A DNA stretch of 64,000 nt from the NCBI RefSeq assembly GCF_000813825.1, contig NZ_JWTA01000007.1, positions 183,530-247,529 of the forward strand, written 5' to 3'. Source of the stretch: Chryseobacterium taiwanense. GTDB lineage: Bacteria; Bacteroidota; Bacteroidia; Flavobacteriales; Weeksellaceae. The translations under genes were made by a program, and so were the position numbers. Shown piece after piece: positions 51,632-60,997 of the stretch (the first letter of the stretch is position 1; every line of letters starts with the position of its first letter). Under the pieces are notes generated by a model, which was not told where the DNA came from, searched no databases, and saw only the letters and a list, made by a program, of their open reading frames with translations.

Positions 51632-52440
51632 TAAAAATCCAATTGGAATGCCTTTTCTTCATCACTTACAATACCCAAAGCATCATAAATATACTGGAAT
51701 GTAGAAAGTAATACCGGTTTTCCGTTGATTACTGCTACATCATGTTCAAAATGCGCAGAAGGCTGATTGTCCAATGTCGTTACCGTCCAACCATCATTAT
51801 GGAATTTTACTTTTTCTGTTCCAAGGTTGATCATCGGCTCAATCGCAATTGTCAAACCGTCTTTAATCACTTTTCCGCTGCCTTGTCTTCCATAATTCGG
51901 AACTTGAGGATCTTCATGCATCTGTCTTCCCACTCCGTGTCCTACAAGCTCTCTTACCACACCATATCCTTCTTTTTCACAATGAGCCTGAATCGCGTGA
52001 GAAATATCCCCGATTCTTTTTCCTCTTATACATTGCTCAATTCCTTTATAAAGGGATTCTTTAGCAACTTTTAGCAGTTTTTTTGTTTCAGGTTTTACTT
52101 CTCCGATTTCGAAAGTATAGGCATGATCTCCTACAAAACCATTTAAAACAGCTCCACAATCTACAGAAAGCACATCACCTTCTTTAATTTCTTCTTTGCT
52201 AGGGAAACCATGAACTACCTGTTCGTTTGGCGAAATACATAATGAGTAAGGGAAACCTCCATATCCTAAAAATGCAGGTTCTGCACCGTGATCTTTAATA
52301 AAATCGTGCGCTAATTTATCTAAATACAAAGTGGTAATTCCCGGCTTGATTTCTTTTGCCAACATTCCTAATGTTCTTGAAACCAACTGAGCACTTTGCT
52401 TCATAAGACGTAATTCGTCTATTGTTTTTAATTGAATCAT
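51631..52440 (-). CDS. map: Type I methionine aminopeptidase
   Basis: 269 residues; removes N-terminal Met from nascent proteins. The two-metal site is built from Asp (SVDCGAVLNGFVGDHAYTF), His (VGHGVGRQMHEDPQVPN), and two Glu residues (AIEPMINLG and SAHFEHDVAV). The longer N-terminus and PEAFxY features match bacterial type I enzymes. Normal length. First gene of the map-methyltransferase pair. No SecY/infA operon context, unlike in many Firmicutes. Confidence 0.96.
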   Translation of the reverse strand: MIQLKTIDELRLMKQSAQLVSRTLGMLAKEIKPGITTLYLDKLAHDFIKDHGAEPAFLGYGGFPYSLCISPNEQVVHGFPSKEEIKEGDVLSVDCGAVLNGFVGDHAYTFEIGEVKPETKKLLKVAKESLYKGIEQCIRGKRIGDISHAIQAHCEKEGYGVVRELVGHGVGRQMHEDPQVPNYGRQGSGKVIKDGLTIAIEPMINLGTEKVKFHNDGWTVTTLDNQPSAHFEHDVAVINGKPVLLSTFQYIYDALGIVSDEEKAFQLDF

Positions 52441-52574
52441 TTTTATATAAATGTTATATAATAGAAGTTAGAAGCCTAAACTCCCAATTCTAAAATTGTA
52501 TCCGGATAATAAATTATAAGTGAAATCAGGCTCGATATTAAAAAACTAATATCTAGCTTTTAACTTCTATAATT

Positions 52575-53006
52575 CTACCAGAATAATCCTTTTTTCTTTT
52601 CTTTTTTAAGTTTTGAATACGCCAAAACCTCTTTGCCTTCTACACGAAATTCTATTCTTTCCTGAATAATATTATAAATTTCTCCCCATCCCGGAAAACC
52701 TCCTAGATTTCTGTCGTCAATAAACCAATCTGCATCTAATTTTCTGGATTGTGTTTCAGGATCGAAAACTTCTCCTTCAAAGCTTGAATTGATTGCATAG
52801 AACTCTATTCCGTTTTTTCTACAAAACTCCACAGCTTCGTCTAAAGCCGGCCCGTGTCTGTACGTCCATAAAATAAGTCTGTACCCTTGAGCCTGAAGTT
52901 TTTTTAATGTTTCAAAAGCAAAAATTTTCGGTTTTCCAATTGCCGGATATGCGTCGTCTACAATAGTTCCGTCGAAATCAACCGCAATTTTCTTATTATT
53001 CATCAT
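52575..53006 (-). CDS. Small HAD superfamily hydrolase (BT0820-like)
   Basis: 143-residue HAD phosphatase with no cap. Motif I VDFDGTIVDD, motif II region LILWTYRHGP, and motif III/IV ADWFIDDRNLGGFPGWGEIY. The ADWFIDDRN pair is typical of the Bacteroidetes BT0820-type group, whose substrates are unsettled (sugar or nucleotide phosphates proposed). Preceded by a TATCTTTG box (53028-53035). Confidence 0.9.
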   Translation of the reverse strand: MMNNKKIAVDFDGTIVDDAYPAIGKPKIFAFETLKKLQAQGYRLILWTYRHGPALDEAVEFCRKNGIEFYAINSSFEGEVFDPETQSRKLDADWFIDDRNLGGFPGWGEIYNIIQERIEFRVEGKEVLAYSKLKKEKKKGLFW

Positions 53007-53027
53007 TTCAATTATGATTTAGATTTG

Positions 53028-53035
53028 CAAAGATA
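53028..53035 (-). promoter_or_regulatory. Candidate -7 box (TATCTTTG) for small HAD gene
   Basis: Exact TAnnTTTG on the minus strand, 21 bases before the ATG. Confidence 0.35.
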
Positions 53036-53044
53036 AGAAATAAA

Positions 53045-53071
53045 AAGAGTGCCAAAATACTTAGCACTCTT
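53045..53071 (-). terminator. Terminator after acyl-ACP desaturase
   Basis: Stem AAGAGTGC/GCACTCTT, loop CAAAATACTTA, T-rich on the minus-strand exit. Confidence 0.75.
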
Positions 53072-53098
53072 AAACTTTATAATTTAATAGATATAGAA

Positions 53099-54079
53099 CT
53101 AACTTTTCACCCAATTGAACTGGAATTGTAAATCAGGTGTTGAAATTCTGTCTGTAATTTTCTGAAGTCTTGAAGGAAGTTTCATAAGATATTCCTGAGC
53201 TTTTTCAGCTTTTTCATTAAGCCCTTTTACGTGCTCAATTTTCCATTCATCTAATAAGTCTTTCAAGATATTGATATAATCCTGTCCTGTATATACCATA
53301 CATCTTTGAGCAGCATCTGAGAAATGTCCCCAAAGCTCCCCTGCTTTCTGACCAGACTGTCTCATCATGTGAGCAGGCATAACGATTTTTTTACGCATCA
53401 TATCTTCAAATGCTAAAATCATTTCAGAAGGATCGATCTCTAGAATTTTTGCTACGAAATGTTTGTATGCTTTAGCGTGTCTTGCTTCATCAGCAGCAAT
53501 CACCCCACACATTTTTGCCAATTTTCCATTCCCTGATTGTTTTGCTAACGTTCCTACTCTTCTGTGAGAGATATTGGTAGCCGTTTCCTGGAAGCTTGTA
53601 TAGACAAAGTTTCTGTACGGATCCATGCTTGTTCCCAAATCGAAACCGTCATTAATAAGATATTGAGTGGTCACTTCAACCTCTCTCATATTTACTCTTC
53701 CGCAAAGGTAAAGGTATTTGCTTAAAAGATCTCCGTGTCTGTTTTCTTCAGCCGTCCAAGCTCTTACCCAGCTTGCCCAACCTACTTGCTTCTCTTCCTG
53801 ATCTACCCCTTCTACTCCCATTAACCAAGACTCATACGATGGCAATGCTTCTTCGGTAATACAGTCTCCAATTAATGTTACAAACAAATCGTAAGGCATT
53901 TCACGGGCAAAAGTCTGAATTTCTTCTAAATCATGTTTAAAATCTTCACTTGAAGGATCCGGAAGGTAATCTGAGGGTTGCCAGATTTTTTCAATCGGCG
54001 TCAAAAATTTATCTAGAAAAGAACCAACTTCCTTTCCCAAAATTCCCATTACTTCTTTCCTTACAAGCGTTTGATACAT
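53099..54079 (-). CDS. Acyl-ACP desaturase (soluble di-iron type)
   Basis: 326 residues. The soluble fatty-acyl-ACP delta-9 desaturase family puts a double bond in ACP-bound acyl chains, using O2 and ferredoxin. The two iron motifs are EENRHGDLL and DEARHAKAY (E-x2-H type). The WASWVRAWTAEENRHGD and ADEARHAKAYKHFVAKILEIDP regions are strongly conserved. Provides unsaturated membrane lipids and may explain temperature adaptation. A TATCTTTG box (54104-54111) precedes it. Confidence 0.95.
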   Translation of the reverse strand: MYQTLVRKEVMGILGKEVGSFLDKFLTPIEKIWQPSDYLPDPSSEDFKHDLEEIQTFAREMPYDLFVTLIGDCITEEALPSYESWLMGVEGVDQEEKQVGWASWVRAWTAEENRHGDLLSKYLYLCGRVNMREVEVTTQYLINDGFDLGTSMDPYRNFVYTSFQETATNISHRRVGTLAKQSGNGKLAKMCGVIAADEARHAKAYKHFVAKILEIDPSEMILAFEDMMRKKIVMPAHMMRQSGQKAGELWGHFSDAAQRCMVYTGQDYINILKDLLDEWKIEHVKGLNEKAEKAQEYLMKLPSRLQKITDRISTPDLQFQFNWVKS

Positions 54080-54103
54080 TATATAAATTTAGATTTTAAT
54101 TTA

Positions 54104-54111
54104 CAAAGATA
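54104..54111 (-). promoter_or_regulatory. Candidate -7 box (TATCTTTG) for desaturase
   Basis: Exact TAnnTTTG on the minus strand, 24 bases before the ATG. Confidence 0.35.
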
Positions 54112-54175
54112 TGATATTATTTATTATTTACGACATAATATTATGTTAACTCTTTCTGATATTAATCATAAAAAA

Positions 54176-54200
54176 TGCCGTTATTGAAGTAATAACGGCA
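54176..54200 (-). terminator. Terminator after gpmI
   Basis: Stem TGCCGTTATT/AATAACGGCA, loop GAAGT, T5 on the minus-strand exit. Confidence 0.85.
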
Positions 54201-54223
54201 ATTCTTTAACTATATTATTATTT

Positions 54224-55765
54224 TTAGCTAACTAAAATATCTCCTGTCATAATTTCTGGCGCATCTATTCCCATTACTTTTAAAATGGTTGGAGCAACAT
54301 CTCCTAATTTTCCTGATTTAAGATTCCAAGTGTGGTCTTTATCCATCACAATAAAAGGAACAAGGTTTGTTGAGTGCTGTGTATTCGGTGTCCCATCGGG
54401 ATTGATCATCACATCAGAGTTTCCGTGGTCTGCCAAAATGAAAACGACATATCCGTTTTCATACGCTGCTGTAGCTACTTTTTCGATACAAGAATCTACC
54501 ACTTCTGCGGCTTTTACTGCTGCAGAGAATACTCCTGTATGACCTACCATATCTGTATTTGCAAAATTCAAACATACAAAATCAGCAGTTCCTTTTTCTA
54601 ATTCAGGAACGATAGCATTGGTAATATCGTAAGCAGACATTTCCGGTTTTAGATCGTAAGTTGGAACGTCTTTCGGACTTGGACAAAGCAATCTTCTTTC
54701 GCCTACAAATTCTTCTTCACGACCTCCTGAGAAGAAGAACGTAACGTGAGGATATTTTTCAGTTTCTGCGATTCTGATCTGCGTTTTGTGGTTTCTTTCC
54801 AACACTTCTCCCATTGTTTCTTTCAATACTTCTTCATCAAAAACAACATGAACATTTTGGAACGTTTTATCGTAATTCGTTAATGTCACATAATAAAGGT
54901 TCAGTTTTTTCATAGAAAAATCCGGGAAATCCTGCTGAGAAAGAACTTCTGTAATCTCTCTTCCTCTATCTGTACGGAAATTGAAACAAATGACCACATC
55001 ATCATTAATGATTTTAGCAACCGGAACTACATTTCCTGTTTCCGTTGTATGTGTTAAAATAATTGGTTTAATGAATTCGTCTGTTACATTATTATTGTAA
55101 GAATCCTGAATTGCGGCTAATGCATCTGTAGTTTCGGTTCCAACACCTTCTACCATTGCATCATAAGCTAATTTCACACGCTCCCATCTTTTGTCTCTGT
55201 CCATCGCGTAATATCTTCCGACAATTGTTGCCAATTTTCCTGTCGTAGATGCCATATGATTCTGAAGCTCTTCAATAAAACCTTTTCCGGAAAGCGGATC
55301 ACAGTCACGACCGTCTGTAAAGGCATGAACGAAAACATTTTCATTCAATCCAAATTCATTAGCTGCAGTTAAAAGACCTTTTAAGTGATTGATATGTGAA
55401 TGTACTCCTCCGTTTGAAACTAAACCGATGAAGTGTACTTTTTTGTTCTCTTTTTTAGCATATTCAAAGGCATCCTGAATCACTTTCTCCTGTCCAAGAG
55501 TTCCGTTTTCAACGGCCATATTTAGCTTTACTAAGTTTTGGTAAACGACTCTTCCCGCTCCCAAATTCATGTGTCCTACTTCTGAGTTCCCCATTTGTCC
55601 TGCAGGCAAACCCACCGCCAAACCACTCGCTTCAAGCGTTGTGTGAGGATAATTTTTAAGACAGTTATCTATAAATGGTGTGTTTGCTTTATCTAGTGCT
55701 GAAACGTCCGGATTCATTCCCAATCCCCATCCGTCAAGGATTGCCAATATTGCTTTTTTCGACAT
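54224..55765 (-). CDS. gpmI: 2,3-bisphosphoglycerate-independent phosphoglycerate mutase
   Basis: 513-residue glycolytic enzyme (3-phosphoglycerate to 2-phosphoglycerate) with two Mn2+ ions. Alkaline-phosphatase-like fold: metal Asp in AILDGWG (residue 11), nucleophilic Ser61 in GQMGNSEVGHMNLGAGR, the YYAMDRDKRW and FNFRTDRGREI substrate loops, NFANTDMVGHTG, and VFILADHGNSDVM with His/Asp ligands. Normal length. A TAAATTTG box (55785-55792) lies 19 bases before the ATG. Confidence 0.97.
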   Translation of the reverse strand: MSKKAILAILDGWGLGMNPDVSALDKANTPFIDNCLKNYPHTTLEASGLAVGLPAGQMGNSEVGHMNLGAGRVVYQNLVKLNMAVENGTLGQEKVIQDAFEYAKKENKKVHFIGLVSNGGVHSHINHLKGLLTAANEFGLNENVFVHAFTDGRDCDPLSGKGFIEELQNHMASTTGKLATIVGRYYAMDRDKRWERVKLAYDAMVEGVGTETTDALAAIQDSYNNNVTDEFIKPIILTHTTETGNVVPVAKIINDDVVICFNFRTDRGREITEVLSQQDFPDFSMKKLNLYYVTLTNYDKTFQNVHVVFDEEVLKETMGEVLERNHKTQIRIAETEKYPHVTFFFSGGREEEFVGERRLLCPSPKDVPTYDLKPEMSAYDITNAIVPELEKGTADFVCLNFANTDMVGHTGVFSAAVKAAEVVDSCIEKVATAAYENGYVVFILADHGNSDVMINPDGTPNTQHSTNLVPFIVMDKDHTWNLKSGKLGDVAPTILKVMGIDAPEIMTGDILVS

Positions 55766-55784
55766 TATGTAAACTTTTGTAGTA

Positions 55785-55792
55785 CAAATTTA
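55785..55792 (-). promoter_or_regulatory. Candidate -7 box (TAAATTTG) for gpmI
   Basis: Exact TAnnTTTG on the minus strand, 19 bases before the ATG. Confidence 0.4.
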
Positions 55793-55878
55793 TTTATTTT
55801 GAAATGAATGGAAGAATTGGCGGACTTAAATTTTGTTTAAAATTTCGTTTTCTGGCGATGATTTTTAAAAATTATAAA

Positions 55879-55912
55879 CCTTCAAGCTTTTTACGTCTTG
55901 AAGGCTTTAGTG
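55879..55912. terminator. Hairpin in the gpmI / protease gap
   Basis: Stem CCTTCAAG/CTTGAAGG with loop CTTTTTACGT, T-rich exit in the direction of the plus strand; position between two minus-strand genes leaves its role unclear. Confidence 0.4.
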
Positions 55913-55995
55913 AAGTCATGTTTATTTTCTCTCGCTGATTTTGCAGATTACGCAGATTTTTTCCTAAATGAGAGTGTTTTTAAGTCATCTCTATA

Positions 55996-57237
55996 TTAAT
56001 TCGAATTTTTAAACCAATTATTTATAGTGTAAGAGATTTTCTTTGACTTTTGATTTTCTATTTTGATGTTTTGTCCTTTTTCAAGACCTTTTACATTGGC
56101 TTCCTGATCCCAATTCCCTTTGGTAAATTTCAATTGAGCAGGTAAATAAATTTTTAAAGTCAAAGTTCTTTCGAAATCGCTTTTTCTCTCCATTTTAACT
56201 GATGATGCACTCCAATTCCCCAATCCTTTCTGATTTCCTGCAATATAGACTTCATCATTTTTATCCGGAACATTTACCAGAAAAGTAACTTCAGAAGGCT
56301 CGCCCGAAAATTCTTTAAAGAAATCATCATATTTCAGATTCTTCTCTTTGGCATACTGTTGAATATAAGCATCCAGAAAACCACTTTCTTTTAGGAATAA
56401 AAAAGGGGCTTCAATATTTAAAATTTCGTAGATGGCTTTATGTTTATCAGTTTGTTTATTAAAATAGGCTTCACAGATTTTGTATCCTATCCAATATCCC
56501 AAATCATTCGGTCGGTCATCTTTTTTGGAAGTCCAATAAAACCAGTCTCTTAAATCATCACTTTTATATCGGGTTACAAATTCCTTGTACAGCTTATCAG
56601 AATTTGCTTCACCATATTGAAAGGCTTTTACGTTCATAGGTTCACCGGAAATAAATTCACTGACAAAATCCGCTCCTCCTTCTGTTAACGCTTGTTTTAA
56701 TAGACTTTCCCCTCCTTTATTGTTTTGCTGAAAATGAATCAATTCATGGGCAATAAGCGCGGTAACCCCATCCAAATTTTTAAATAATTCTGTTCCGATT
56801 GTAATGCCCTCATTCGCAGAATTCCCTCCTGTATTCATTCTTCCGTACACAAAATAAACTGTTGGAAATTTTGCTTGAGGATACCAATATTTCAAAGCAC
56901 TGTAAGATGATTTCAGTTTTTTGTCAATTTTGCTTAGTCCAGATAAGGTATTCCTGGTTTTAAGATATTCTTCTTTATTTTTTTTCACTGTTAAATACAG
57001 AGAATCTGCATTGACGATTCTATTCTTGATAAAAGATTTTAATCCCGGAGAACCATTGTTGATATAATCTGTAAAAGGATTGGTTGCAGATGTTTCCATT
57101 TTATCAAATGCTTTCCAGAAGTTTTGTGCATCTTTTGTTTCTAAAACAGCTTGTAAAGGATCAGTGGAAAATTGAGCATTTGCGGTTCCGAATGTCAATA
57201 AAGCAAGTGCTATATAATGACGGGTTAATAGTTTCAT
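55996..57237 (-). CDS. Putative secreted Zn protease with C-terminal beta-sandwich
   Basis: 413 residues with signal peptide (MKLLTRHYIALALLTFGTANA). A zinc-protease motif HELIHFQQ is at residues 164-171 (HExxH) followed by Glu186 in TEGGADFVSEF, the ligand position for a gluzincin of the DUF2268-like group. The C-terminal ~90 residues (EVTFLVNVPDKNDEVYIAGNQKGLGNWSASSV) resemble a CBM20/48 starch-binding-type beta-sandwich with VYIAGNxxxLGNW. Such a pairing suggests a surface or periplasmic protein acting near glycans. Function unverified. It is preceded by a palindrome-bearing gap (55879-55908). Confidence 0.75.
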   Translation of the reverse strand: MKLLTRHYIALALLTFGTANAQFSTDPLQAVLETKDAQNFWKAFDKMETSATNPFTDYINNGSPGLKSFIKNRIVNADSLYLTVKKNKEEYLKTRNTLSGLSKIDKKLKSSYSALKYWYPQAKFPTVYFVYGRMNTGGNSANEGITIGTELFKNLDGVTALIAHELIHFQQNNKGGESLLKQALTEGGADFVSEFISGEPMNVKAFQYGEANSDKLYKEFVTRYKSDDLRDWFYWTSKKDDRPNDLGYWIGYKICEAYFNKQTDKHKAIYEILNIEAPFLFLKESGFLDAYIQQYAKEKNLKYDDFFKEFSGEPSEVTFLVNVPDKNDEVYIAGNQKGLGNWSASSVKMERKSDFERTLTLKIYLPAQLKFTKGNWDQEANVKGLEKGQNIKIENQKSKKISYTINNWFKNSN

Positions 57238-57390
57238 ATTTGGTGAGAGAAAATTATTTTTACTTAGTAACGGTCAAAAATAGAAAATAGTTATGTAAAC
57301 TACTCATATTTGTGAATTTTACTGCATCACCGACTTCTCAATTGTTCATTTTTTGACTTCGTATTTTATTTTTTTGATTAAATATTTTAT

Positions 57391-57398
57391 TAATTTTG
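57391..57398 (+). promoter_or_regulatory. -7 box (TAATTTTG) 4 bases before SUI1-type ATG
   Basis: Exact TAnnTTTG; only CTCT separates it from the start codon, so a used promoter would give an almost leaderless mRNA. Confidence 0.35.
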
Positions 57399-57402
57399 CT
57401 CT

Positions 57403-57726
57403 ATGGATTTAAGAGATCAATTAAAGAACCTTTTTCCTGATCATGAAGAGCAGGATTTTGAGATGCCTGAAGAGCAATTCAAGCAGAAAGAACCTTTGGT
57501 ATGCAAGTTTGAGAAAAAAGGCAGAAACGGTAAACCTGTAACGATTGTTGAAGGTTGGGAAGGAAGTGAGGAAGAGCTAAAAAATATCTCAAAAAAAATA
57601 AAAACCACCCTTGGAATAGGCGGTTCTGAAAAGGATGGAACAATTATCATTCAAGGTGATAATCGTGATAAAATAATGAATATCCTTAAGGAAATGGGAT
57701 ATAAAACCAAAAGAGTCGGCGGGTAA
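57403..57726 (+). CDS. SUI1/eIF1-family translation factor (YciH-like)
   Basis: 107 residues. Core SUI1 signatures: VCKFEKKGRNGKPVTIVEGWEGSEEELKNISKKIKTTLGIGGSEKDGTIIIQGDNRDKIMNILKEMGYKTKRVGG; this matches the prokaryotic eIF1 relatives that can enhance start-codon fidelity in initiation, though bacterial members are poorly characterised. Short acidic N-terminus. Convergent with the LRR gene, with only 3 bases between the stops. Confidence 0.93.
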   Translation: MDLRDQLKNLFPDHEEQDFEMPEEQFKQKEPLVCKFEKKGRNGKPVTIVEGWEGSEEELKNISKKIKTTLGIGGSEKDGTIIIQGDNRDKIMNILKEMGYKTKRVGG

Positions 57727-57729
57727 ATT

Positions 57730-58629
57730 TTAGAAATAAATTTGGGTTTCCGGCATCATGGCTTTTAGTTTTTCAATGGTTGTTTTTTCCATTGGATTTC
57801 CCGTTAATATTAATGTTTTAAGATTTTTCAATTGTGAAAATTCGGTTGGAAGATCTTTTAAATCATTATTTGCCAGATTCATACTGACTACATTCTTCAA
57901 ACCTTTTACTTTAGGTGAAATTTCTTTGATTTTGTTCTGACTTACATTTAAAAATTCCAGATTCTTTGACTGAAATAAATCTTCAGGAAGTTTTGAAATG
58001 GAGTTTTGCTGTAATTCCAGATATTTTAATTGCTTCGGAAATTCTAAGTTTCCTAAGTCTTTAATTTGATTGGAAGCCAGATTTAATGATCTTAAATTTT
58101 TAATATCATCTAAATCTTTAGCAATAAAACTGATTTGATTTCCCTGCAAATTAATTTCCTCCAGACTAGAAATTTTCATTAAAGATTCAGGAAATACATT
58201 CAGATTATTGGCATCTAAATGAATGACTTTTAATTTCTGAAGCTTTGCAAGATTCGGATTAATGCTTGTCAGTTCATTTAAATTGATCGAAAAACTTTCT
58301 AATTTCTGAAGTGCTGCGATTTCATCAGGAATGAATTTAATGCTATTTTCGTTCAGGTTTAGAATTGTCAGTTCTTTTAATGCGAAAATTGACTCATCCA
58401 TTTTTTCGAACTTATTTTCCATTAAATTCAGAAAGAAAATTGATTGTAGCTGCTGAATTTCAGTCGGGAGATTAAATATTTTTTTTCCTCTGAAACTCAT
58501 ACTGTAAATGGTTTCCCCACTTTTCAGAGCATCTTCAACATTGGTATACGTAGGATATTTCACAGGATCAATTTGTGCTTTTGCCTGCGAAAGAAGAAGT
58601 ATAAAAATAGAAAAAAAGATTTTTTTCAT
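57730..58629 (-). CDS. Secreted leucine-rich-repeat protein
   Basis: 299 residues from ATG 58629 (MKKIFFSIFILLLSQAKAQ, signal peptide). About nine to ten LRRs of ~22-23 residues follow: TEIQQLQSIFFLNLMENKFEKM, LQKLESFSINLNELTSI, LQKLKVIHLDANNLNVF, IKNLRSLNLASNQIKDLG, LKNLKTLILTGNPME. The repeat consensus LxxLxxLxLxxNxI/L is bacterial-type. No T9SS tail or enzymatic domain, so a protein-protein binding scaffold at the periplasm or surface is likely. Partner unknown. Confidence 0.92.
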   Translation of the reverse strand: MKKIFFSIFILLLSQAKAQIDPVKYPTYTNVEDALKSGETIYSMSFRGKKIFNLPTEIQQLQSIFFLNLMENKFEKMDESIFALKELTILNLNENSIKFIPDEIAALQKLESFSINLNELTSINPNLAKLQKLKVIHLDANNLNVFPESLMKISSLEEINLQGNQISFIAKDLDDIKNLRSLNLASNQIKDLGNLEFPKQLKYLELQQNSISKLPEDLFQSKNLEFLNVSQNKIKEISPKVKGLKNVVSMNLANNDLKDLPTEFSQLKNLKTLILTGNPMEKTTIEKLKAMMPETQIYF

Positions 58630-58684
58630 AGATAGAAAAAAGCCACCGATAATCAAATTACCGGCAGCTCAGAATTATTAAGAT

Positions 58685-60829
58685 TTATTTTTTCAATAGT
58701 TTTACCGTTTTCTGGAATCCTCCATCTGCTTCGATATTTAAAATCAAAACTCTTGAAGATTCAAGTTGTTTGGTAAAATCTAAGTCTAACGCATTGTTTG
58801 TCCCTGAGAATTTCTGAGTGAAAACAATTTTACCATCCATACTGTAAGCTGTTACCGCGATGTTTTTTAATCCTTTTGGAGCATTGATCTTCACGATTCC
58901 TGAAGTAGGATTTGGAGCAACTGTTACTGTAGCTTCTGCATGGATTTCACCTGTTCCTAAAGATCCTGCAGTTCCTAAATTGTTTTTAAGAGCGACTACA
59001 ATAGTTGCAGATTTTCCAATATAATTGATTGTGTTTCCAGTAGCATCAATATCTGTAGAGATCGTAGAATCCGGGTGCTGAATAGAGAAGAATCCGAATT
59101 TATGATCCGGTGTAAAGGTAAGACCAGTCGGTTCTGAACCTGCAGGCATAGAAGCAAATAGTTTTACTTTTGGATTGGCTTGAGTATGATCCGGAGCAAT
59201 TACCCAAATGTAGTTTTTACCTCCATCCTGAAGTACCCAAAGATTTCCAAGTTCATCAAATGTAAGGTTATCGTTTCCGTCTCCCCAAGCTTCCGTTTTT
59301 GTTCCCTGAGCCGTAGTGAAAGAATAGTTTGTTGTAAGACCTCCTACGAAAGTTTCAACATTTGAAGCCGTAGTTCCGTTATCTTGTAATCTATATACTT
59401 TATTCAATCCTTTTGCTGTAAAATAGATTTTACCATCAATTGGACTAATATCAACATCTTCAACTCCGTTGAAAGAAGTACCAAGAGATTGTGCTAAAGA
59501 TGTTGTATTATTTTGGTCAGCCTTTGTTTTATTAGGAACCTGAACCCAAGTTGCAGTCGTCGTAACAGGATCTCCATTACTTAATCCCTGATCTAATTTT
59601 AATACATAAAGATTTCCTGAAGAAAGATTGTTTGGTGTATCCATCACATATTTGTATACCATGTGCGTTCCACCGTCTTCTCCATAATATGCCGTTGTTC
59701 CTGCATTATTGATCACTACATTTTCGTGATTCATAATTCCCATCTGCCAAAGTTTTCCTTTAGAACCGTCAGCATTTTGAGAAATCACCTGAGCGGTTGC
59801 CGGATCGATTTCTACCAACCATCCGTAATCTTTCATTCCGTCTCCATTTACGTCACTTGAAGTCGTCTGTTCTTCAGCTGTAACTACTGTTCCCCAAGGT
59901 GTAACACCTCCTGAACAGTTTCTGATTGTCTGTACCAAACTTGGAGCAGAGAAGCTTACCGCTCTGGATTTTGTCAACTGCCAAAGTTTAGTAGAAGCAT
60001 TATAATTGATTTCTGCCATGGTTACTCCTCCAGGATTTGTTTCGTGGTTTACAGAAAGATATCCGTTCGTAGCACTTCCGTTTTTCGGAACATAGGCCGT
60101 AAAGTCATTCTGCCCTCCTACTAACCCTCCTCCTTCTGTATAATTATCTCCTTCTTTTAGGATCAACTGATAATTATGTTCTGTAGGAATGATTAATTTA
60201 TTGGTTTGAGCCGTAGGAACGATAGAAGTAAAGCAACTGATATGATTTGCATTACAAGGAACCGGAGTTGTTGTTGTAACAACAGTTTTCAGATAGGCAT
60301 CCATTCTTAGATCAGAACTTGTTGCTCCTCTGTTATGTAGTTCAATAGAAATTCTGTTGCTTCCGTTTACAAATTTAGTCTTCGGAATAGAGAAAACATT
60401 ATATACACTTTCAGCTGCTCCATCAATGGTAGTGCTAGACAACGTACTGAAAGTAATGGTACCTGTAGGCATATTGTCTCTTACGACTTCTTCTCCGTTC
60501 AGATATACTACGATTCCGTCATCTCTCATCACTCCCAATTCCATAGTAGTAGAAAGATCGTTTAAATTTACCGTAAAATCTTTAGCAAAATAAGCCGTCA
60601 TAAGACCTGTATTGGTCGTTGTCGTTACCGGATCACCATATCCAAGAGGTCCGTTTCCTTGTGACCATGTAGATACGTCAAAATTGGCATCCTTCCATTG
60701 GTCTACCAATGCGGCATTATTGTCATTGTATTTCCATGACGAGTTGGTGTTAAAGACAAATGTCTGCGCATGAAACACAGAGCTTGTCATCAATGCAAGA
60801 GCTGCAACGGTTAGTAATTTTCTTTTCAT
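58685..60829 (-). CDS. PhoX-like (DUF839) T9SS-exported protein
   Basis: 714 residues from ATG 60829 (MKRKLLTVAALALMTSSVFHAQ). Residues ~25-190 are a beta-sandwich of galactose-binding type (STWSQGNGPLGYGDPV, VYLNGEEVVRDN). Then the PhoX/DUF839 module: GNLWVLQDGGKNYIWVI, HENVVINNAGTTAYYGEDGG, WGTVVTAEEQ and VNHETNPGG, which bear the Glu/Asp-rich Ca2+/Fe3+ site of this alkaline phosphatase family. The C-terminal ~75 residues are a T9SS type A sorting domain: VTVAPNPTSGIVKINAPKGL, AYSMDGKIVFTQKF. Likely surface or secreted phosphatase or calcium-binding protein. Confidence 0.9.
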   Translation of the reverse strand: MKRKLLTVAALALMTSSVFHAQTFVFNTNSSWKYNDNNAALVDQWKDANFDVSTWSQGNGPLGYGDPVTTTTNTGLMTAYFAKDFTVNLNDLSTTMELGVMRDDGIVVYLNGEEVVRDNMPTGTITFSTLSSTTIDGAAESVYNVFSIPKTKFVNGSNRISIELHNRGATSSDLRMDAYLKTVVTTTTPVPCNANHISCFTSIVPTAQTNKLIIPTEHNYQLILKEGDNYTEGGGLVGGQNDFTAYVPKNGSATNGYLSVNHETNPGGVTMAEINYNASTKLWQLTKSRAVSFSAPSLVQTIRNCSGGVTPWGTVVTAEEQTTSSDVNGDGMKDYGWLVEIDPATAQVISQNADGSKGKLWQMGIMNHENVVINNAGTTAYYGEDGGTHMVYKYVMDTPNNLSSGNLYVLKLDQGLSNGDPVTTTATWVQVPNKTKADQNNTTSLAQSLGTSFNGVEDVDISPIDGKIYFTAKGLNKVYRLQDNGTTASNVETFVGGLTTNYSFTTAQGTKTEAWGDGNDNLTFDELGNLWVLQDGGKNYIWVIAPDHTQANPKVKLFASMPAGSEPTGLTFTPDHKFGFFSIQHPDSTISTDIDATGNTINYIGKSATIVVALKNNLGTAGSLGTGEIHAEATVTVAPNPTSGIVKINAPKGLKNIAVTAYSMDGKIVFTQKFSGTNNALDLDFTKQLESSRVLILNIEADGGFQKTVKLLKK

Positions 60830-60997
60830 TTTTAAATTTCGATTTTTTAGATGTTGCAAAGCTATTTTATTGCTGTGAACCCTCTATTAATAGGATTTTA
60901 AATAAACATTACTCAATATTAATTAATCAAAAACCTAATGTTAATCACGTTAACGGAGTATTAATTAAATCTATAGATCGTGAATTTTAAAAATAAA

